Source: Methylococcaceae bacterium UBA6146 (GTDB lineage Bacteria; Pseudomonadota; Gammaproteobacteria; Methylococcales; Methylomonadaceae). Taken from it: a DNA stretch of 64,000 nt. Shown here in pieces: positions 42,186-51,114 of this stretch. Each line of letters opens with the position of its first letter. Positions within the stretch are counted from its first letter, which is position 1. The position numbers were made by a program, and so were the translations under genes. The stretch lies in contig DIUY01000002.1 of the NCBI GenBank assembly GCA_002422395.1, positions 62,001 through 126,000 on the forward strand. Reading direction: 5' to 3'. The notes under the pieces were generated by a model. That model was not told where the DNA came from. It was given only the letters and a program-made list of their open reading frames with translations, and searched no databases.

Positions 42186-43538
42186 ATGCAATTTACTATT
42201 AAAAAAGGTTTGGATCTACCGATAACCGGTAGTCCTAAACAAGTTATTGAGAATGGCAATAACATTCAATCTGTAGCAATTTTGGGGATCGATTATATCG
42301 GCATGAAGCCGAGCATGATGGTCAGTGAAGGGGATAAGGTCAAATTAGGCCAAATACTTTTCAGCGACAAGAAAAACCCAGGATGCGTATTTACCGCCCC
42401 CGGTGCGGGGGTTATTAAATCTATCAATCGTGGGGCTAAGCGGGTTTTACAATCTGTTGTTATTGAGTTGGACGGTTCTGAAGAAATACTGTTTACACGG
42501 TATGACGAATCTGAACTGGCGGCTCTGACGCATGATAAAGTCAAAGAAAATCTATTGGTTTCGGGTTTATGGACAGTGTTGCGTACCCGGCCCTATGGCA
42601 AAATTCCCAACGTCGATAGCAAGCCGAGTTCGGTGTTTGTTACGGCAATGGACACCAATCCTTTAGCGGCTGATCCTGCTGTCATTATCAAAGAGCGTGG
42701 CCAAGACTTTATCAATGGCCTTGCTGTCGTAAGCAAGCTCACTGAAGGCAAAACCTATGTTTGCAAAGCGGCTGGTGCGGATATTGCTGTAGGCAATGCG
42801 CCAGTGACAGTTGCAGAATTTGCCGGCCCCCATCCTGCCGGTTTGCCAAGCACCCATATCCATTTTATTGATCCGGTCAATATCGATAAATTTGTTTGGC
42901 ATCTAGACTATCAGGCGGTCATGGCTATTGGCGCATTGTTTACCACAGGTAAATTAAATGTTGCTAGGGTTGTGTCCTTAGCGGGACCTACTGTAAAAAA
43001 TCCAAGATTAGTGCGTACGCGCGTTGGCGCCAATACGGATGATTTGGTTGCGGATGAATTGCAAGAAGGCATTGAAAGCCGGGTTATTTCCGGGTCAGTG
43101 TTGTACGGACACCAAGCCGCTGATTGGGCTTCTTACTTAGGTTGTTATAGTAATCAAATATCCGCACTGGAAGAAGGCCGTGCGCGTGAATTGTTTGGCT
43201 GGATTCTGCCTGGTAAAGACAAATATTCGGCATTGGATGTTTATCTTTCAAGCCGTGACCGTAAAACAGACCGTAAATTTCCGTTAACAACCGATAAAAA
43301 TGGCAGTAACCGCGCGATAGTTCCGGTTGGCATTTATGAAACTGTCATGCCCATGGATATTTTGCCGACGCCTTTACTAAAAGCGCTGGTAGTGGGTGAT
43401 AGCGATCAGGCGCAATTGTTAGGCTGTTTGGAGCTTGATGAAGAAGATGTCTCTTTATTTACATTTGTAGACCCAGGCAAGCATGATTTTGCCCCTGTGC
43501 TGAGAGCGAATTTAACTAAAATTGAGAAGGAAGGATAA
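42186..43538 (+). CDS. nqrA: Na+-translocating NADH:quinone reductase subunit A
   Basis: NqrA is the cytoplasmic subunit of the Na+-pumping NADH:quinone oxidoreductase, which oxidises NADH, reduces ubiquinone and exports Na+. It opens MQFTIKKGLDLPITG. The characteristic segments GIDYIGMKPSMMVSEGDKVKLGQ and GVIKSINRGAKRVL, the central LRTRPYGKIPNV, and the C-terminal GCLELDEEDVSLFTFVDPGKHDF are all family-typical. 450 residues is normal. It heads a tightly packed six-gene operon in the usual A-F order; the nqrA stop overlaps the nqrB start. Confidence 0.97.
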   Translation: MQFTIKKGLDLPITGSPKQVIENGNNIQSVAILGIDYIGMKPSMMVSEGDKVKLGQILFSDKKNPGCVFTAPGAGVIKSINRGAKRVLQSVVIELDGSEEILFTRYDESELAALTHDKVKENLLVSGLWTVLRTRPYGKIPNVDSKPSSVFVTAMDTNPLAADPAVIIKERGQDFINGLAVVSKLTEGKTYVCKAAGADIAVGNAPVTVAEFAGPHPAGLPSTHIHFIDPVNIDKFVWHLDYQAVMAIGALFTTGKLNVARVVSLAGPTVKNPRLVRTRVGANTDDLVADELQEGIESRVISGSVLYGHQAADWASYLGCYSNQISALEEGRARELFGWILPGKDKYSALDVYLSSRDRKTDRKFPLTTDKNGSNRAIVPVGIYETVMPMDILPTPLLKALVVGDSDQAQLLGCLELDEEDVSLFTFVDPGKHDFAPVLRANLTKIEKEG

Positions 43539-44737
43539 TGTCGGCTAGAGATTTTTTAGATAGCATAGAGCCGCATTTTACAAAAGGCGGGCGCTTTGAA
43601 AAGTATTACGGTCTATATGAGATGGTGGATACTTTCATTTATACACCCGCTGATGTAACACGCGGCACTACCCATGTTCGTGACGGCAATGACCTGAAAC
43701 GGACCATGACTTTCGTGGTGATTGCCACGGCGTTTTGTATCCTGATGGCGATGTACAACACCGGCTACCAGGCCAACTTGGCAATGGAAGCGATGGGTTT
43801 GGACAAAGCCGAAGGCTGGCGCAGCATCCCGATGATGGTGTTCGGTTATAACCCGATGAACCCATTATCAAATACGGTTCATGGCGCATTGTATTTCCTG
43901 CCGATTTATATCACCACGCTTGCAATAGGTGGTGTTTGGGAAGTGCTGTTCGCTACCGTCCGTGGACATGAAGTCAATGAAGGCTTCTTGGTATCGTCAA
44001 TGCTTTATACCTTAATCATGCCGCCCGACATGCCTCTATGGCAAGTTGCTCTGGGTATTTCATTCGGTATTGTGATTGGTAAGGAAGTTTTCGGCGGCAC
44101 GGGTAAAAACTTTTTAAACCCCGCGTTAACTGGACGGGCATTTTTATATTTTGCCTATCCTGCGTCTATTTCGGGTGATTCGGTTTGGGTTGCTGTCGAT
44201 GGCTATACTGCCGCCACACCTTTGGGTTTGGCTGCAAACGGTGGTTTGGCCGCAGTGACTGAACACTATAGCTGGATGCAGACGTTCTTTGGTTTTGAGC
44301 CCGGTTGTTTGGGGGAAACTTCGACATTGGCCATTATGATTGGCGCGGCATTTTTGTTGTACACCCGTGTTGCTTCATACCGCATTATGGCAGGCGTTTT
44401 TATAGGGATGGTTGCAACCTCTTTATTGTTCAACACTATTGGCAGTGACAGCAATCCGATGTTCGCATTTCCTTGGTATTGGCATTTGACCGTTGGCGGT
44501 TTTGCTTTTGGTATGGTTTATATGGCGACAGACCCTGTTAGTGCTGCAATGACTAATACGGGGCGTTGGGTTTTTGGTGCGTTGGTAGGTGTTATGACAG
44601 TGTTAATCAGAGTGGTTAATCCGGCCTTTCCGGAAGGTATTATGTTGGCGATTTTATTTTCCAACATGTTCGCACCGACCATCGACTACTTTGTCATTCA
44701 GGCCAACATTAGAAGAAGGATAAAACGTCATGCCTAA
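43538..44737 (+). CDS. nqrB: Na+-translocating NADH:quinone reductase subunit B
   Basis: This membrane subunit has about ten helices. It binds one covalent FMN by the threonine in VDGYTAATPLG (T227) and a non-covalent riboflavin, and forms part of the Na+ pathway. MSARDFLDSIEPHFTKGGRFEKYYGLYEM and GKNFLNPALTGRAF are typical. FMN attachment needs ApbE, which is not in this window. The start overlaps nqrA, and the end overlaps nqrC. Confidence 0.96.
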   Translation: MSARDFLDSIEPHFTKGGRFEKYYGLYEMVDTFIYTPADVTRGTTHVRDGNDLKRTMTFVVIATAFCILMAMYNTGYQANLAMEAMGLDKAEGWRSIPMMVFGYNPMNPLSNTVHGALYFLPIYITTLAIGGVWEVLFATVRGHEVNEGFLVSSMLYTLIMPPDMPLWQVALGISFGIVIGKEVFGGTGKNFLNPALTGRAFLYFAYPASISGDSVWVAVDGYTAATPLGLAANGGLAAVTEHYSWMQTFFGFEPGCLGETSTLAIMIGAAFLLYTRVASYRIMAGVFIGMVATSLLFNTIGSDSNPMFAFPWYWHLTVGGFAFGMVYMATDPVSAAMTNTGRWVFGALVGVMTVLIRVVNPAFPEGIMLAILFSNMFAPTIDYFVIQANIRRRIKRHA

Positions 44738-45665
44738 TGAAAAAAAGCAATGCCAGCATACTGCAAAACTTTGTGCTGCCCTTGAAAAAAACGAAAATTA
44801 TCAAAAAGCTAAAGCATATGCTGAAAAGGTTCTTGCCCTAGGTAATGATAGTTTAGAAAAAACTATTGCAATTGCGGTATCCCTTTGTTTGGTTTGCGCG
44901 GTTTTGGTTTCATTTGCAGCCGTTGCGTTGAAACCATTGCAAATCAATAACAAAGAGATGGATATGAAGCAAAATATCCTCGATGTGGCAGGTTTGCTTG
45001 AAGAAGGCAGCAATATTGAAGCCGCTTTTGCAGAGAAAATTGAAGCAAAAATTGTTGATTTGGAAACTGGCGATTATATTGAAAGCATTAATGCCGCAGA
45101 CTACGATCAGCGTAAAGCGGCGAAAGACCCTGCACAGAGCATAGCTATCCCAAAAGAGAAGGACATTGCGCATATCCGCATCAAAGCCAAATATGCCAAA
45201 GTTTTCTTGGTTAAAGAGGGCGGCGCGATTAAGTCAATTATTCTGCCAATCAACGGTTATGGTTTGTGGTCAACCTTATACGGTTTCTTGTCTTTAGATG
45301 CTGATGGCCAGACCATACAAAGCATTAACTTTTACGACCAGGCCGAAACTCCGGGACTGGGTGGCGAAGTCGTCAATCCAAACTGGCGTGCCTTGTGGAA
45401 AGGCAAGAAGGTTTATGCGGAATCAGACCAGCCATCTATGGAAAAAGGTTTGATTGAAGAAGCTGATATAGGTGAGCCGGCAATAACGCTGATTAAAGGT
45501 GTTGTCGATAATGCCAAACCGGGTGCCCAATATCAGGTTGATGGTCTTGCAGGCGCAACCTTAACTAGTACTGGCGTATCCAACTTAGTCAGATACTGGA
45601 TGAGCAAAGAAGGTTTTGCGCCGTATTTGAAAAAGGTAAGAACGGTTAAAGGAGCCCGATCATGA
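44730..45665 (+). CDS. nqrC: Na+-translocating NADH:quinone reductase subunit C
   Basis: NqrC has one N-terminal helix (residues 45-67) and a periplasmic FMN domain. FMN is covalently bound in DGLAGATLTS (T277), where the first position of the usual S/T-G-A-T motif is alanine. The core NDSLEKTIAIAVSLCLVCAVLV aligns with other NqrC starts, but the protein carries about 38 extra residues at the N-terminus (KKQCQHTAKLCAALEKNEN...), giving 311 residues instead of about 260. No internal ATG replaces the start well. It overlaps nqrB by eight bases. Confidence 0.94.
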   Translation: MPNEKKQCQHTAKLCAALEKNENYQKAKAYAEKVLALGNDSLEKTIAIAVSLCLVCAVLVSFAAVALKPLQINNKEMDMKQNILDVAGLLEEGSNIEAAFAEKIEAKIVDLETGDYIESINAADYDQRKAAKDPAQSIAIPKEKDIAHIRIKAKYAKVFLVKEGGAIKSIILPINGYGLWSTLYGFLSLDADGQTIQSINFYDQAETPGLGGEVVNPNWRALWKGKKVYAESDQPSMEKGLIEEADIGEPAITLIKGVVDNAKPGAQYQVDGLAGATLTSTGVSNLVRYWMSKEGFAPYLKKVRTVKGARS

Positions 45666-46345
45666 GCGCAGTATTATTAAATGATGAAACAAAAAAAGTA
45701 TTAGTTGAACCCTTAATCAGCAATAACCCGATCACTTTACAGGTTTTGGGTATTTGTTCGGCATTAGCGGTCACCTCGCAAATGTCCACATCGCTGATTA
45801 TGGCTCTGGCGTTAACGCTAGTCACTGCATTTTCCAGTGCAGCGATCAGTGCTATCAGAAACCACATCCCAAGCAGTATACGGATTATCGTGCAGATGAC
45901 GATTATTGCCTCGCTGGTTATTGTCGTTGACCAAATACTGAAAGCCTTTGCTTATGATGTCAGTAAACAGTTGTCCGTATTCGTTGGTTTAATTATCACC
46001 AACTGTATCGTTATGGGTCGGGCTGAAGGTTACGCGATGAAAAACCCCCCGTTAGAAAGCTTTATGGACGGCATCGGTAATGGCTTAGGTTATAGCTTGA
46101 TATTGATTATCGTGGCTTTTTTTAGAGAGACTCTAGGTTCAGGGAAGCTATTAGGATTTGAAGTTTTCCAATTGACAAAAGATGGCGGTTGGTATGACCC
46201 GAATGGATTGATGCTGTTGCCACCAAGCGCGTTCTTCATTATCGGCCTGATTATCTGGGGTGTCCGTCAATGGAAACCAGAACAAAATGAAAAGGTGGAA
46301 TTTAAAATTATGCCGATAGCTCACGGTGAAGGAGGGCATCACTAA
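45662..46345 (+). CDS. nqrD: Na+-translocating NADH:quinone reductase subunit D
   Basis: This 227-residue integral membrane protein has six helices. It is homologous to NqrE and RnfA/E. KVLVEPLISNNPITLQVLGICSALAVT and IITNCIVMGRAEGYAMKNPPLESFMDGIGNGLGY are conserved family segments; the Cys in TNCIV contributes to the membrane [2Fe-2S] cluster shared with NqrE. It overlaps nqrC by four bases and ends at the first base of the nqrE ATG. Confidence 0.96.
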   Translation: MSAVLLNDETKKVLVEPLISNNPITLQVLGICSALAVTSQMSTSLIMALALTLVTAFSSAAISAIRNHIPSSIRIIVQMTIIASLVIVVDQILKAFAYDVSKQLSVFVGLIITNCIVMGRAEGYAMKNPPLESFMDGIGNGLGYSLILIIVAFFRETLGSGKLLGFEVFQLTKDGGWYDPNGLMLLPPSAFFIIGLIIWGVRQWKPEQNEKVEFKIMPIAHGEGGHH

Positions 46346-46953
46346 TGGAAGCTTATATTAGTTTATTTGTAAAAGCGGTCTTTATTGAAAACCTTGCACT
46401 GTCCTTTTTCTTGGGCATGTGCACCTTTATTGCGGTTTCTAAAAAGATTGCTACGGCAATGGGTTTGGGCATAGCGGTTATGGTGGTGCAAGCTATCACC
46501 GTACCTGCCAACAACTTGGTCTATCATGCCCTATTAAAAGAGGATGCGTTAGCGTGGTTGGGCATTAAAGGCGTCGATTTAAGCTTTTTAGCGTTATTGA
46601 GCTGTATTGGCATGATTGCAGCGCTAGTACAAATCTTAGAAATGATTTTAGACAAGTTTTTCCCTGCGTTGTATCACGCTTTAGGTGTGTTTTTACCGCT
46701 AATCACCGTAAACTGCGCGATTCTTGGCGGTAGCTTGTTCATGATTGAGCGTGATTATAACTTTGGCGAAAGCGTCACTTATGGTGTCGGAAGCGGATTA
46801 GGCTGGGCATTGGCGATCACTGTCATGGCCGGCGTGCGTGAAAAACTCAAATACAGTGACATACCTGCTGGTTTACAAGGTTTAGGTATCACGTTTATTA
46901 CTGCGGGTCTGATGTCGCTAGGCTTCATGGCTTTCTCTGGAATCCAACTTTAG
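46345..46953 (+). CDS. nqrE: Na+-translocating NADH:quinone reductase subunit E
   Basis: This 202-residue membrane subunit has six helices. It shows the pairwise symmetric counterpart of NqrD, with FFLGMCTFIAVSKKI and FLPLITVNCAILGGSLFM holding the cluster cysteines. The C-terminal LGITFITAGLMSLGFMAFSG is typical. It overlaps nqrD by one base, and nqrF starts 12 bases later with GGAAGG as ribosome-binding site. Confidence 0.96.
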   Translation: MEAYISLFVKAVFIENLALSFFLGMCTFIAVSKKIATAMGLGIAVMVVQAITVPANNLVYHALLKEDALAWLGIKGVDLSFLALLSCIGMIAALVQILEMILDKFFPALYHALGVFLPLITVNCAILGGSLFMIERDYNFGESVTYGVGSGLGWALAITVMAGVREKLKYSDIPAGLQGLGITFITAGLMSLGFMAFSGIQL

Positions 46954-46965
46954 GAAGGTATCGTA

Positions 46966-48186
46966 ATGCTGGAAATTATCTTAGGCATTATTATTTTCAC
47001 GGCTTTCGTGATTGCACTGGTATTTGTAATTATCGGTGCTAAAAGTAAACTGGTCGCAGAGGGAGATGTTGAGATTCTGATCAATGATGAAAAGAAAATC
47101 CATGTACCAGTGGGATCAAAATTATTAACCGCTTTGGCGGACAACGGCTTGTTTGTTTCTTCGGCTTGCGGTGGCGGTGGCACTTGCGGTCAATGTAAAG
47201 TGAAAATTCATTCTGGTGGCGGCGAAATCTTGCCGACTGAATTAAGTCATATCACTAAGCGTGAGGCCGCTGAAGGTGAGCGTCTTTCCTGCCAGGTATC
47301 TGTCAAGCACGATATGAATATCGAAGTTGAAGACAGTGTTTTTGGTGTTAAAAAATGGGAATGTACCGTAAAGTCCAACAATAACGTTGCTACATTTATT
47401 AAAGAATTGGTCTTGGAATTACCCGAAGGTGAAGCTATCAATTACCGTGCTGGTGGGTATATCCAGATCGAATGTCCTCCGCATGTTGTTAAATACAGCG
47501 AATTTGATGTAGAAGAACGGTTCCGTGACGATTGGGACAAATTTAACTTGTGGCGTTATGTGTCCGATGTTAAAGAACCTGCCTTGCGTGCCTATTCCAT
47601 GGCTTCTTATCCTGAAGAAAAAGAAATCATGCTTAACGTGCGTATTGCTACCCCGCCGCCCCGTGCACCAGAGAATGTGCCACCCGGGATCATGTCTTCT
47701 TATATTTTTAGCTTGAAGCCTGGTGACAAATGTATAGTTTCTGGCCCTTATGGCGAATTCTTTGCTAAAGAGACTGATGCTGAAATGGTGTTTGTTGGTG
47801 GCGGGGCCGGTATGGCGCCGATGCGTTCGCATATTTTCGATCAATTACGCCGGTTGAAGTCAAAACGTAAAATGACGTTCTGGTACGGTGCGCGTAGCAA
47901 GCGCGAAATGTTCTATGTCGAAGATTTCGATATGTTGGCTAGGGAAAATGAAAATTTTGAATGGCATGTTGCGTTATCCGATCCATTGCCCGATGACAAC
48001 TGGGAAGGTTATACAGGATTTATTCATAATGTGCTTTATGAAGAATATTTGAAGAACCATCCTGCGCCTGAAGATTGTGAGTTTTACATGTGTGGGCCGC
48101 CAATGATGAACTCAGCCGTCATCAAAATGTTATTGGATAACGGGGTCGAGCCAGAGAATATTATGCTCGATGACTTTGGTGGTTAA
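46966..48186 (+). CDS. nqrF: Na+-translocating NADH:quinone reductase subunit F
   Basis: This NADH-oxidising subunit has an N-terminal helix (residues 3-23), a plant-type ferredoxin domain with ligands C68, C74, C77 and C109 (CGGGGTCGQC...LSCQ), an FAD domain (RAYSMASYPEE) and an NAD domain (VFVGGGAGMAPMRSHIFDQL, YMCGPPMMNSAV). The 406-residue length is normal. It is the last gene of the compact operon, followed by two stem-loops. Confidence 0.97.
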   Translation: MLEIILGIIIFTAFVIALVFVIIGAKSKLVAEGDVEILINDEKKIHVPVGSKLLTALADNGLFVSSACGGGGTCGQCKVKIHSGGGEILPTELSHITKREAAEGERLSCQVSVKHDMNIEVEDSVFGVKKWECTVKSNNNVATFIKELVLELPEGEAINYRAGGYIQIECPPHVVKYSEFDVEERFRDDWDKFNLWRYVSDVKEPALRAYSMASYPEEKEIMLNVRIATPPPRAPENVPPGIMSSYIFSLKPGDKCIVSGPYGEFFAKETDAEMVFVGGGAGMAPMRSHIFDQLRRLKSKRKMTFWYGARSKREMFYVEDFDMLARENENFEWHVALSDPLPDDNWEGYTGFIHNVLYEEYLKNHPAPEDCEFYMCGPPMMNSAVIKMLLDNGVEPENIMLDDFGG

Positions 48187-48201
48187 ATAGCTATATTCAT
48201 C

Positions 48202-48274
48202 TTCTCTCCCTGTAAAGGGAGAGAACGGCTAATTAGTGGCTAAACGGATGATGCTTTTCTTGTTTAAGAAAAGC
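48202..48274 (+). terminator. Two stem-loops downstream of nqrF
   Basis: TTCTCTCCC/GGGAGAGAA (48202-48225) and GCTTTTCTT-GTTT-AAGAAAAGC (48253-48274) are perfect 9-bp stems. Neither has a T-run, so they may slow transcription or protect the nqr mRNA 3' end before the DUF2845 gene and nqrM. Confidence 0.45.
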
Positions 48275-48312
48275 GCTATAACCCTCTATTCGGATTCAAA
48301 GGAGGCTATGTT

Positions 48313-48672
48313 ATGAAATGGTTTAGCTTAATGATGTTATTGCTTTGTTTGCCGTTTTCTCAACCAGCCTTTGCTTTAAGATGCGAGCGTCAATTAATTA
48401 AATTAGGTGACCATAAAACAAAAGTTTCCACTTTATGCGGAACTCCTGAATCTATCGATAGACATATTGAAAGGCGGGGTGTTAGTGATTCTGTTGGCAT
48501 TACCCGTCGCCATCCTAAAGGCCGGTTAAATTACGGGCAAAATCAGTATAGAGAAATAGAGATTTTTGTTGAAGAATGGGTTTACAATTTTGGATCTAAC
48601 CGTTTACGGCAATACTTACGTTTTGAGAATGGTTTTGTGACGCAAATTGAAACACTAGGGAGAGGCGACTAA
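48313..48672 (+). CDS. Exported DUF2845 protein
   Basis: This 119-residue protein has a signal peptide (MKWFSLMMLLLCLPFSQPAFA). It then shows the DUF2845 pattern with LRCERQLIKLGDHKTKVSTLCGTPESI, two cysteines and a C-terminal strand set (VEEWVYNFGSNRLRQYLRFENGFVTQIETLG). This family is small, periplasmic and structurally related to BamE-like SmpA/OmlA folds, but its role is unknown. It lies between the nqr operon and nqrM on the same strand and ends in a strong terminator. Confidence 0.8.
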   Translation: MKWFSLMMLLLCLPFSQPAFALRCERQLIKLGDHKTKVSTLCGTPESIDRHIERRGVSDSVGITRRHPKGRLNYGQNQYREIEIFVEEWVYNFGSNRLRQYLRFENGFVTQIETLGRGD

Positions 48673-48713
48673 TAGTTTTATTCAGTTTTAACGTATTATG
48701 CTCATAATTTAAT

Positions 48714-48752
48714 AAAAAAAGGGGCATGGTTTAAAGCCATGCCCCTTTTTTT
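48714..48752 (+). terminator. Strong rho-independent terminator
   Basis: A7-GGGGCATGG-(7-base loop TTTAAAG)-CCATGCCCC-T7 forms a perfect stem flanked by A and T runs, so it could stop transcription from both directions. It separates the DUF2845 gene from nqrM. Confidence 0.95.
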
Positions 48753-48924
48753 ATTAAAACAGCTTGTGGTTTTTTTGCTTAAAAGCAAATGGTTTCAGAT
48801 AGAGTTTAGGGAGGTGTTGCAACAACATCTTATGAAGCTTATTGTTTTTATTGATAATGTAACTGGCAGGCTATCTTGGTGCAACGTTAATCCACTGTAA
48901 TTGTCTATATATTGAGGTGATATC

Positions 48925-49104
48925 ATGAGTTATTTTGTAGTAACCTTTATTTTTATGCTTGTTGTTATAACTATTATGGCGATAGGCGTGATATTTGGCA
49001 GACGCTCCATTAAAGGATCTTGTGGGGGGGTGAATAATGCTAATTGTATTTGTGTGGAAAAATGTGATAAAAGAAAAAAGCTGGAAGCTGAAGGCAAGGT
49101 TTGA
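48925..49104 (+). CDS. nqrM: Na+-NQR maturation protein NqrM
   Basis: This 59-residue protein has a single helix (VTFIFMLVVITIMAIGVIF) followed by GRRSIKGSCGGVNNANCICVEKCDK. The GxxSIKGSCGG signature and the four-cysteine cluster (C33, C41, C43, C47) are those of NqrM, which helps insert the membrane iron-sulfur cluster of NqrD/NqrE. GAGGTG lies six bases before the ATG. It sits downstream of the nqr operon but beyond a strong terminator, so it probably has its own promoter. A G7 tract encodes the Gly-Gly of the motif. Confidence 0.9.
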   Translation: MSYFVVTFIFMLVVITIMAIGVIFGRRSIKGSCGGVNNANCICVEKCDKRKKLEAEGKV

Positions 49105-49180
49105 CAGGCTTAAATGTTTCAAGCGATGATAGATGACAGCAGCACCCTTTTATTATAATAATTAACATCGAGGATTTATC

Positions 49181-49576
49181 ATGCTGGCAAAAATTATAGT
49201 TTCTGATTACATGACAAAAAGACTGGTCACGCTAACGCCGGACACTAATGTCATTGATGCCATCAAAAAATTATTAGACCATCACATTACATGTGCGCCT
49301 GTTGTTGACCAACGAGGCCATTTATTGGGCATGTTTTCTGAAAAAGATGGGATGAAAGTTTTTCTGGAAAGCGTTTATAACCAGGGCATGAGTGGCAAAG
49401 TTGGTGATTACATGACCACTGATACAATTAGCGTGGATGCTGAATCCAGCATTGTGGACTTGGCGGAAAAATTTCAGCCTTCGTCAGTTAGAAGTTTTCC
49501 TGTTTTTCGGGAAGGTGAATTTGTTGGCATCATCAGCCGCACCGATGTTTTAAAAGCGTTGGTTGCTATTGAATAA
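49181..49576 (+). CDS. CBS-domain-pair protein
   Basis: This 131-residue stand-alone tandem CBS (Bateman) module has repeats at about residues 8-62 (DYMTKRLVTLTPDTNVIDAIKKLL, ITCAPVVDQRGHLLGMFSEKD) and 75-130 (DYMTTDTISVDAESSIVDLAEKF, RSFPVFREGEFVGIISRTDVL). Such modules bind adenosine nucleotides and regulate partners; the target is unknown. Its end overlaps the start of the ExoI gene by 14 bases, suggesting translational coupling. Confidence 0.88.
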   Translation: MLAKIIVSDYMTKRLVTLTPDTNVIDAIKKLLDHHITCAPVVDQRGHLLGMFSEKDGMKVFLESVYNQGMSGKVGDYMTTDTISVDAESSIVDLAEKFQPSSVRSFPVFREGEFVGIISRTDVLKALVAIE

Positions 49577-51038
49577 AATAAATGAACGTAGTCATGGCCA
49601 GCAAACGTTGTACTGGCATGACTACGAAACATCTGGGACTGATCCACAAAAAGACAGGCCAGTACAATTTGCGGGTGTCCGTACTGATAATGATTTCAAC
49701 ATCATCGAAGCCCCTCTTGTTGTTTATGGCAAGCTCCCCGCTGATATTCTTCCTCATCCCGATTCCTGTGCCATCACCGGCATTATGCCGCAATTGCTCG
49801 ATCAAAAGGGGGTCTGTGAAGCGGAATTTATACGTCTGATTCACGAACAAATTGCCCAGCCTAACACCTGCACATTAGGCTATAACAGCCTTCGTTTTGA
49901 TGACGAATTTACCCGTAACAGCCTTTACCGTAACTTTTACGACCCTTATGCACGGGAATGGCAATTTGGTAATTCCCGTTGGGACTTGATTGATATTGCC
50001 AGGGCTGCACGGGCATTGCGGCCTGATGGTGTGCAATGGCCTTTGAATGACGACGGTAAGCCAAGTTTTAGGCTGGAGCAACTGACGAAAGCAAACGGCA
50101 TCAGTCACGAGGCGGCACATGACGCGCTTTCTGACGTCTATGCAACGATAAGCCTAGCTAAACTTGTCAAGCAGGCGCAACCGAAACTTTATCAGTTCCT
50201 TTGGCGGCACCGCGCGAAATCTGAAGCGCTCAATTTGCTACAGCTGGGCAGTTTTAATCCTGTTGTGCATGTGTCAGGCAAATATCCCACAGTAACAAAT
50301 TGTTTGGCGATAGTGTTGCCGATTTGCAAGCATCCAACCAATAGCAACGGTGTCATCGTTTATGATTTATCGGTTGATCCTAAACCAATGCTGTCATTAT
50401 CTGTGGAAGAAATTCAACAAAGAATCTTTACAGCGGCCGATAACTTACCCGATGGTGTGGCAAGGATACCACTAAAAACGGTCCATATTAATAAAAGCCC
50501 AGTATTAGCGCCGGTATCGGTGATTAGGCCGGAGGATGCTAGGCGACTGGAAATCGACTTGACGATATGTCAGGCGCATATGGAAAAAATTAAAAAAGCG
50601 GCTGGCTTGTCTGAAAAATTATCTGCCGTTTTTGGTGGTGTAGCGGCTTCGGGACAAGACATTGACCCAGATTTGGCTATTTATAGGGGCGGTTTTTTTT
50701 CTGATGCCGATAAACAAATAATGGCAAAGATCAGGGGCTTATCTCCCGGACAGCTGGCAAAAGCGATATTTAACTTTACTGACAGCCGTCTGCCGGAGAT
50801 GCTGTTTAGATACCGCGCCCGCAATTATCCTGAAACATTAAATGCTGACGAATTACAAAAATGGCAGATGTTTTGTATTGACCGTTTAACAAATTGCCGA
50901 GCGGGGGGGGGGATTACTATCGGGCAGTATTTTTCCCGATTGGATGCGCTTAGGGGCGATAAGGCTATAAACGCAGAAATGTTCGATGCCTTAGCTGATT
51001 ATGCCCGTGCCAAAGCGCTGCAGCTTGGCATTGGGTAA
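49563..51038 (+). CDS. sbcB: Exodeoxyribonuclease I
   Basis: ExoI degrades single-stranded DNA 3' to 5'. The DEDDh exonuclease core (residues about 14-215) has YWHDYETSGTDPQKDRPVQFAG (D20, E22) and a final HDALSDVYATI. The ExoI C-terminal domain follows, with the family length (491). No ATG opens the frame, so the start is TTG at 49563 (or TTG at 49569), inside the CBS gene. A G10 tract at about 50903-50912 lies in frame and encodes Ala-Gly-Gly-Gly (see findings). Confidence 0.94.
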   Translation: MLLNKINERSHGQQTLYWHDYETSGTDPQKDRPVQFAGVRTDNDFNIIEAPLVVYGKLPADILPHPDSCAITGIMPQLLDQKGVCEAEFIRLIHEQIAQPNTCTLGYNSLRFDDEFTRNSLYRNFYDPYAREWQFGNSRWDLIDIARAARALRPDGVQWPLNDDGKPSFRLEQLTKANGISHEAAHDALSDVYATISLAKLVKQAQPKLYQFLWRHRAKSEALNLLQLGSFNPVVHVSGKYPTVTNCLAIVLPICKHPTNSNGVIVYDLSVDPKPMLSLSVEEIQQRIFTAADNLPDGVARIPLKTVHINKSPVLAPVSVIRPEDARRLEIDLTICQAHMEKIKKAAGLSEKLSAVFGGVAASGQDIDPDLAIYRGGFFSDADKQIMAKIRGLSPGQLAKAIFNFTDSRLPEMLFRYRARNYPETLNADELQKWQMFCIDRLTNCRAGGGITIGQYFSRLDALRGDKAINAEMFDALADYARAKALQLGIG

Positions 51039-51114
51039 TCTGTAAGATTCAGCGTGGGGCAGTAAAAATCAGGCAATGCTAAGTTGACGCAAGCGGCCTA
51101 CCACATTAGCCCCG

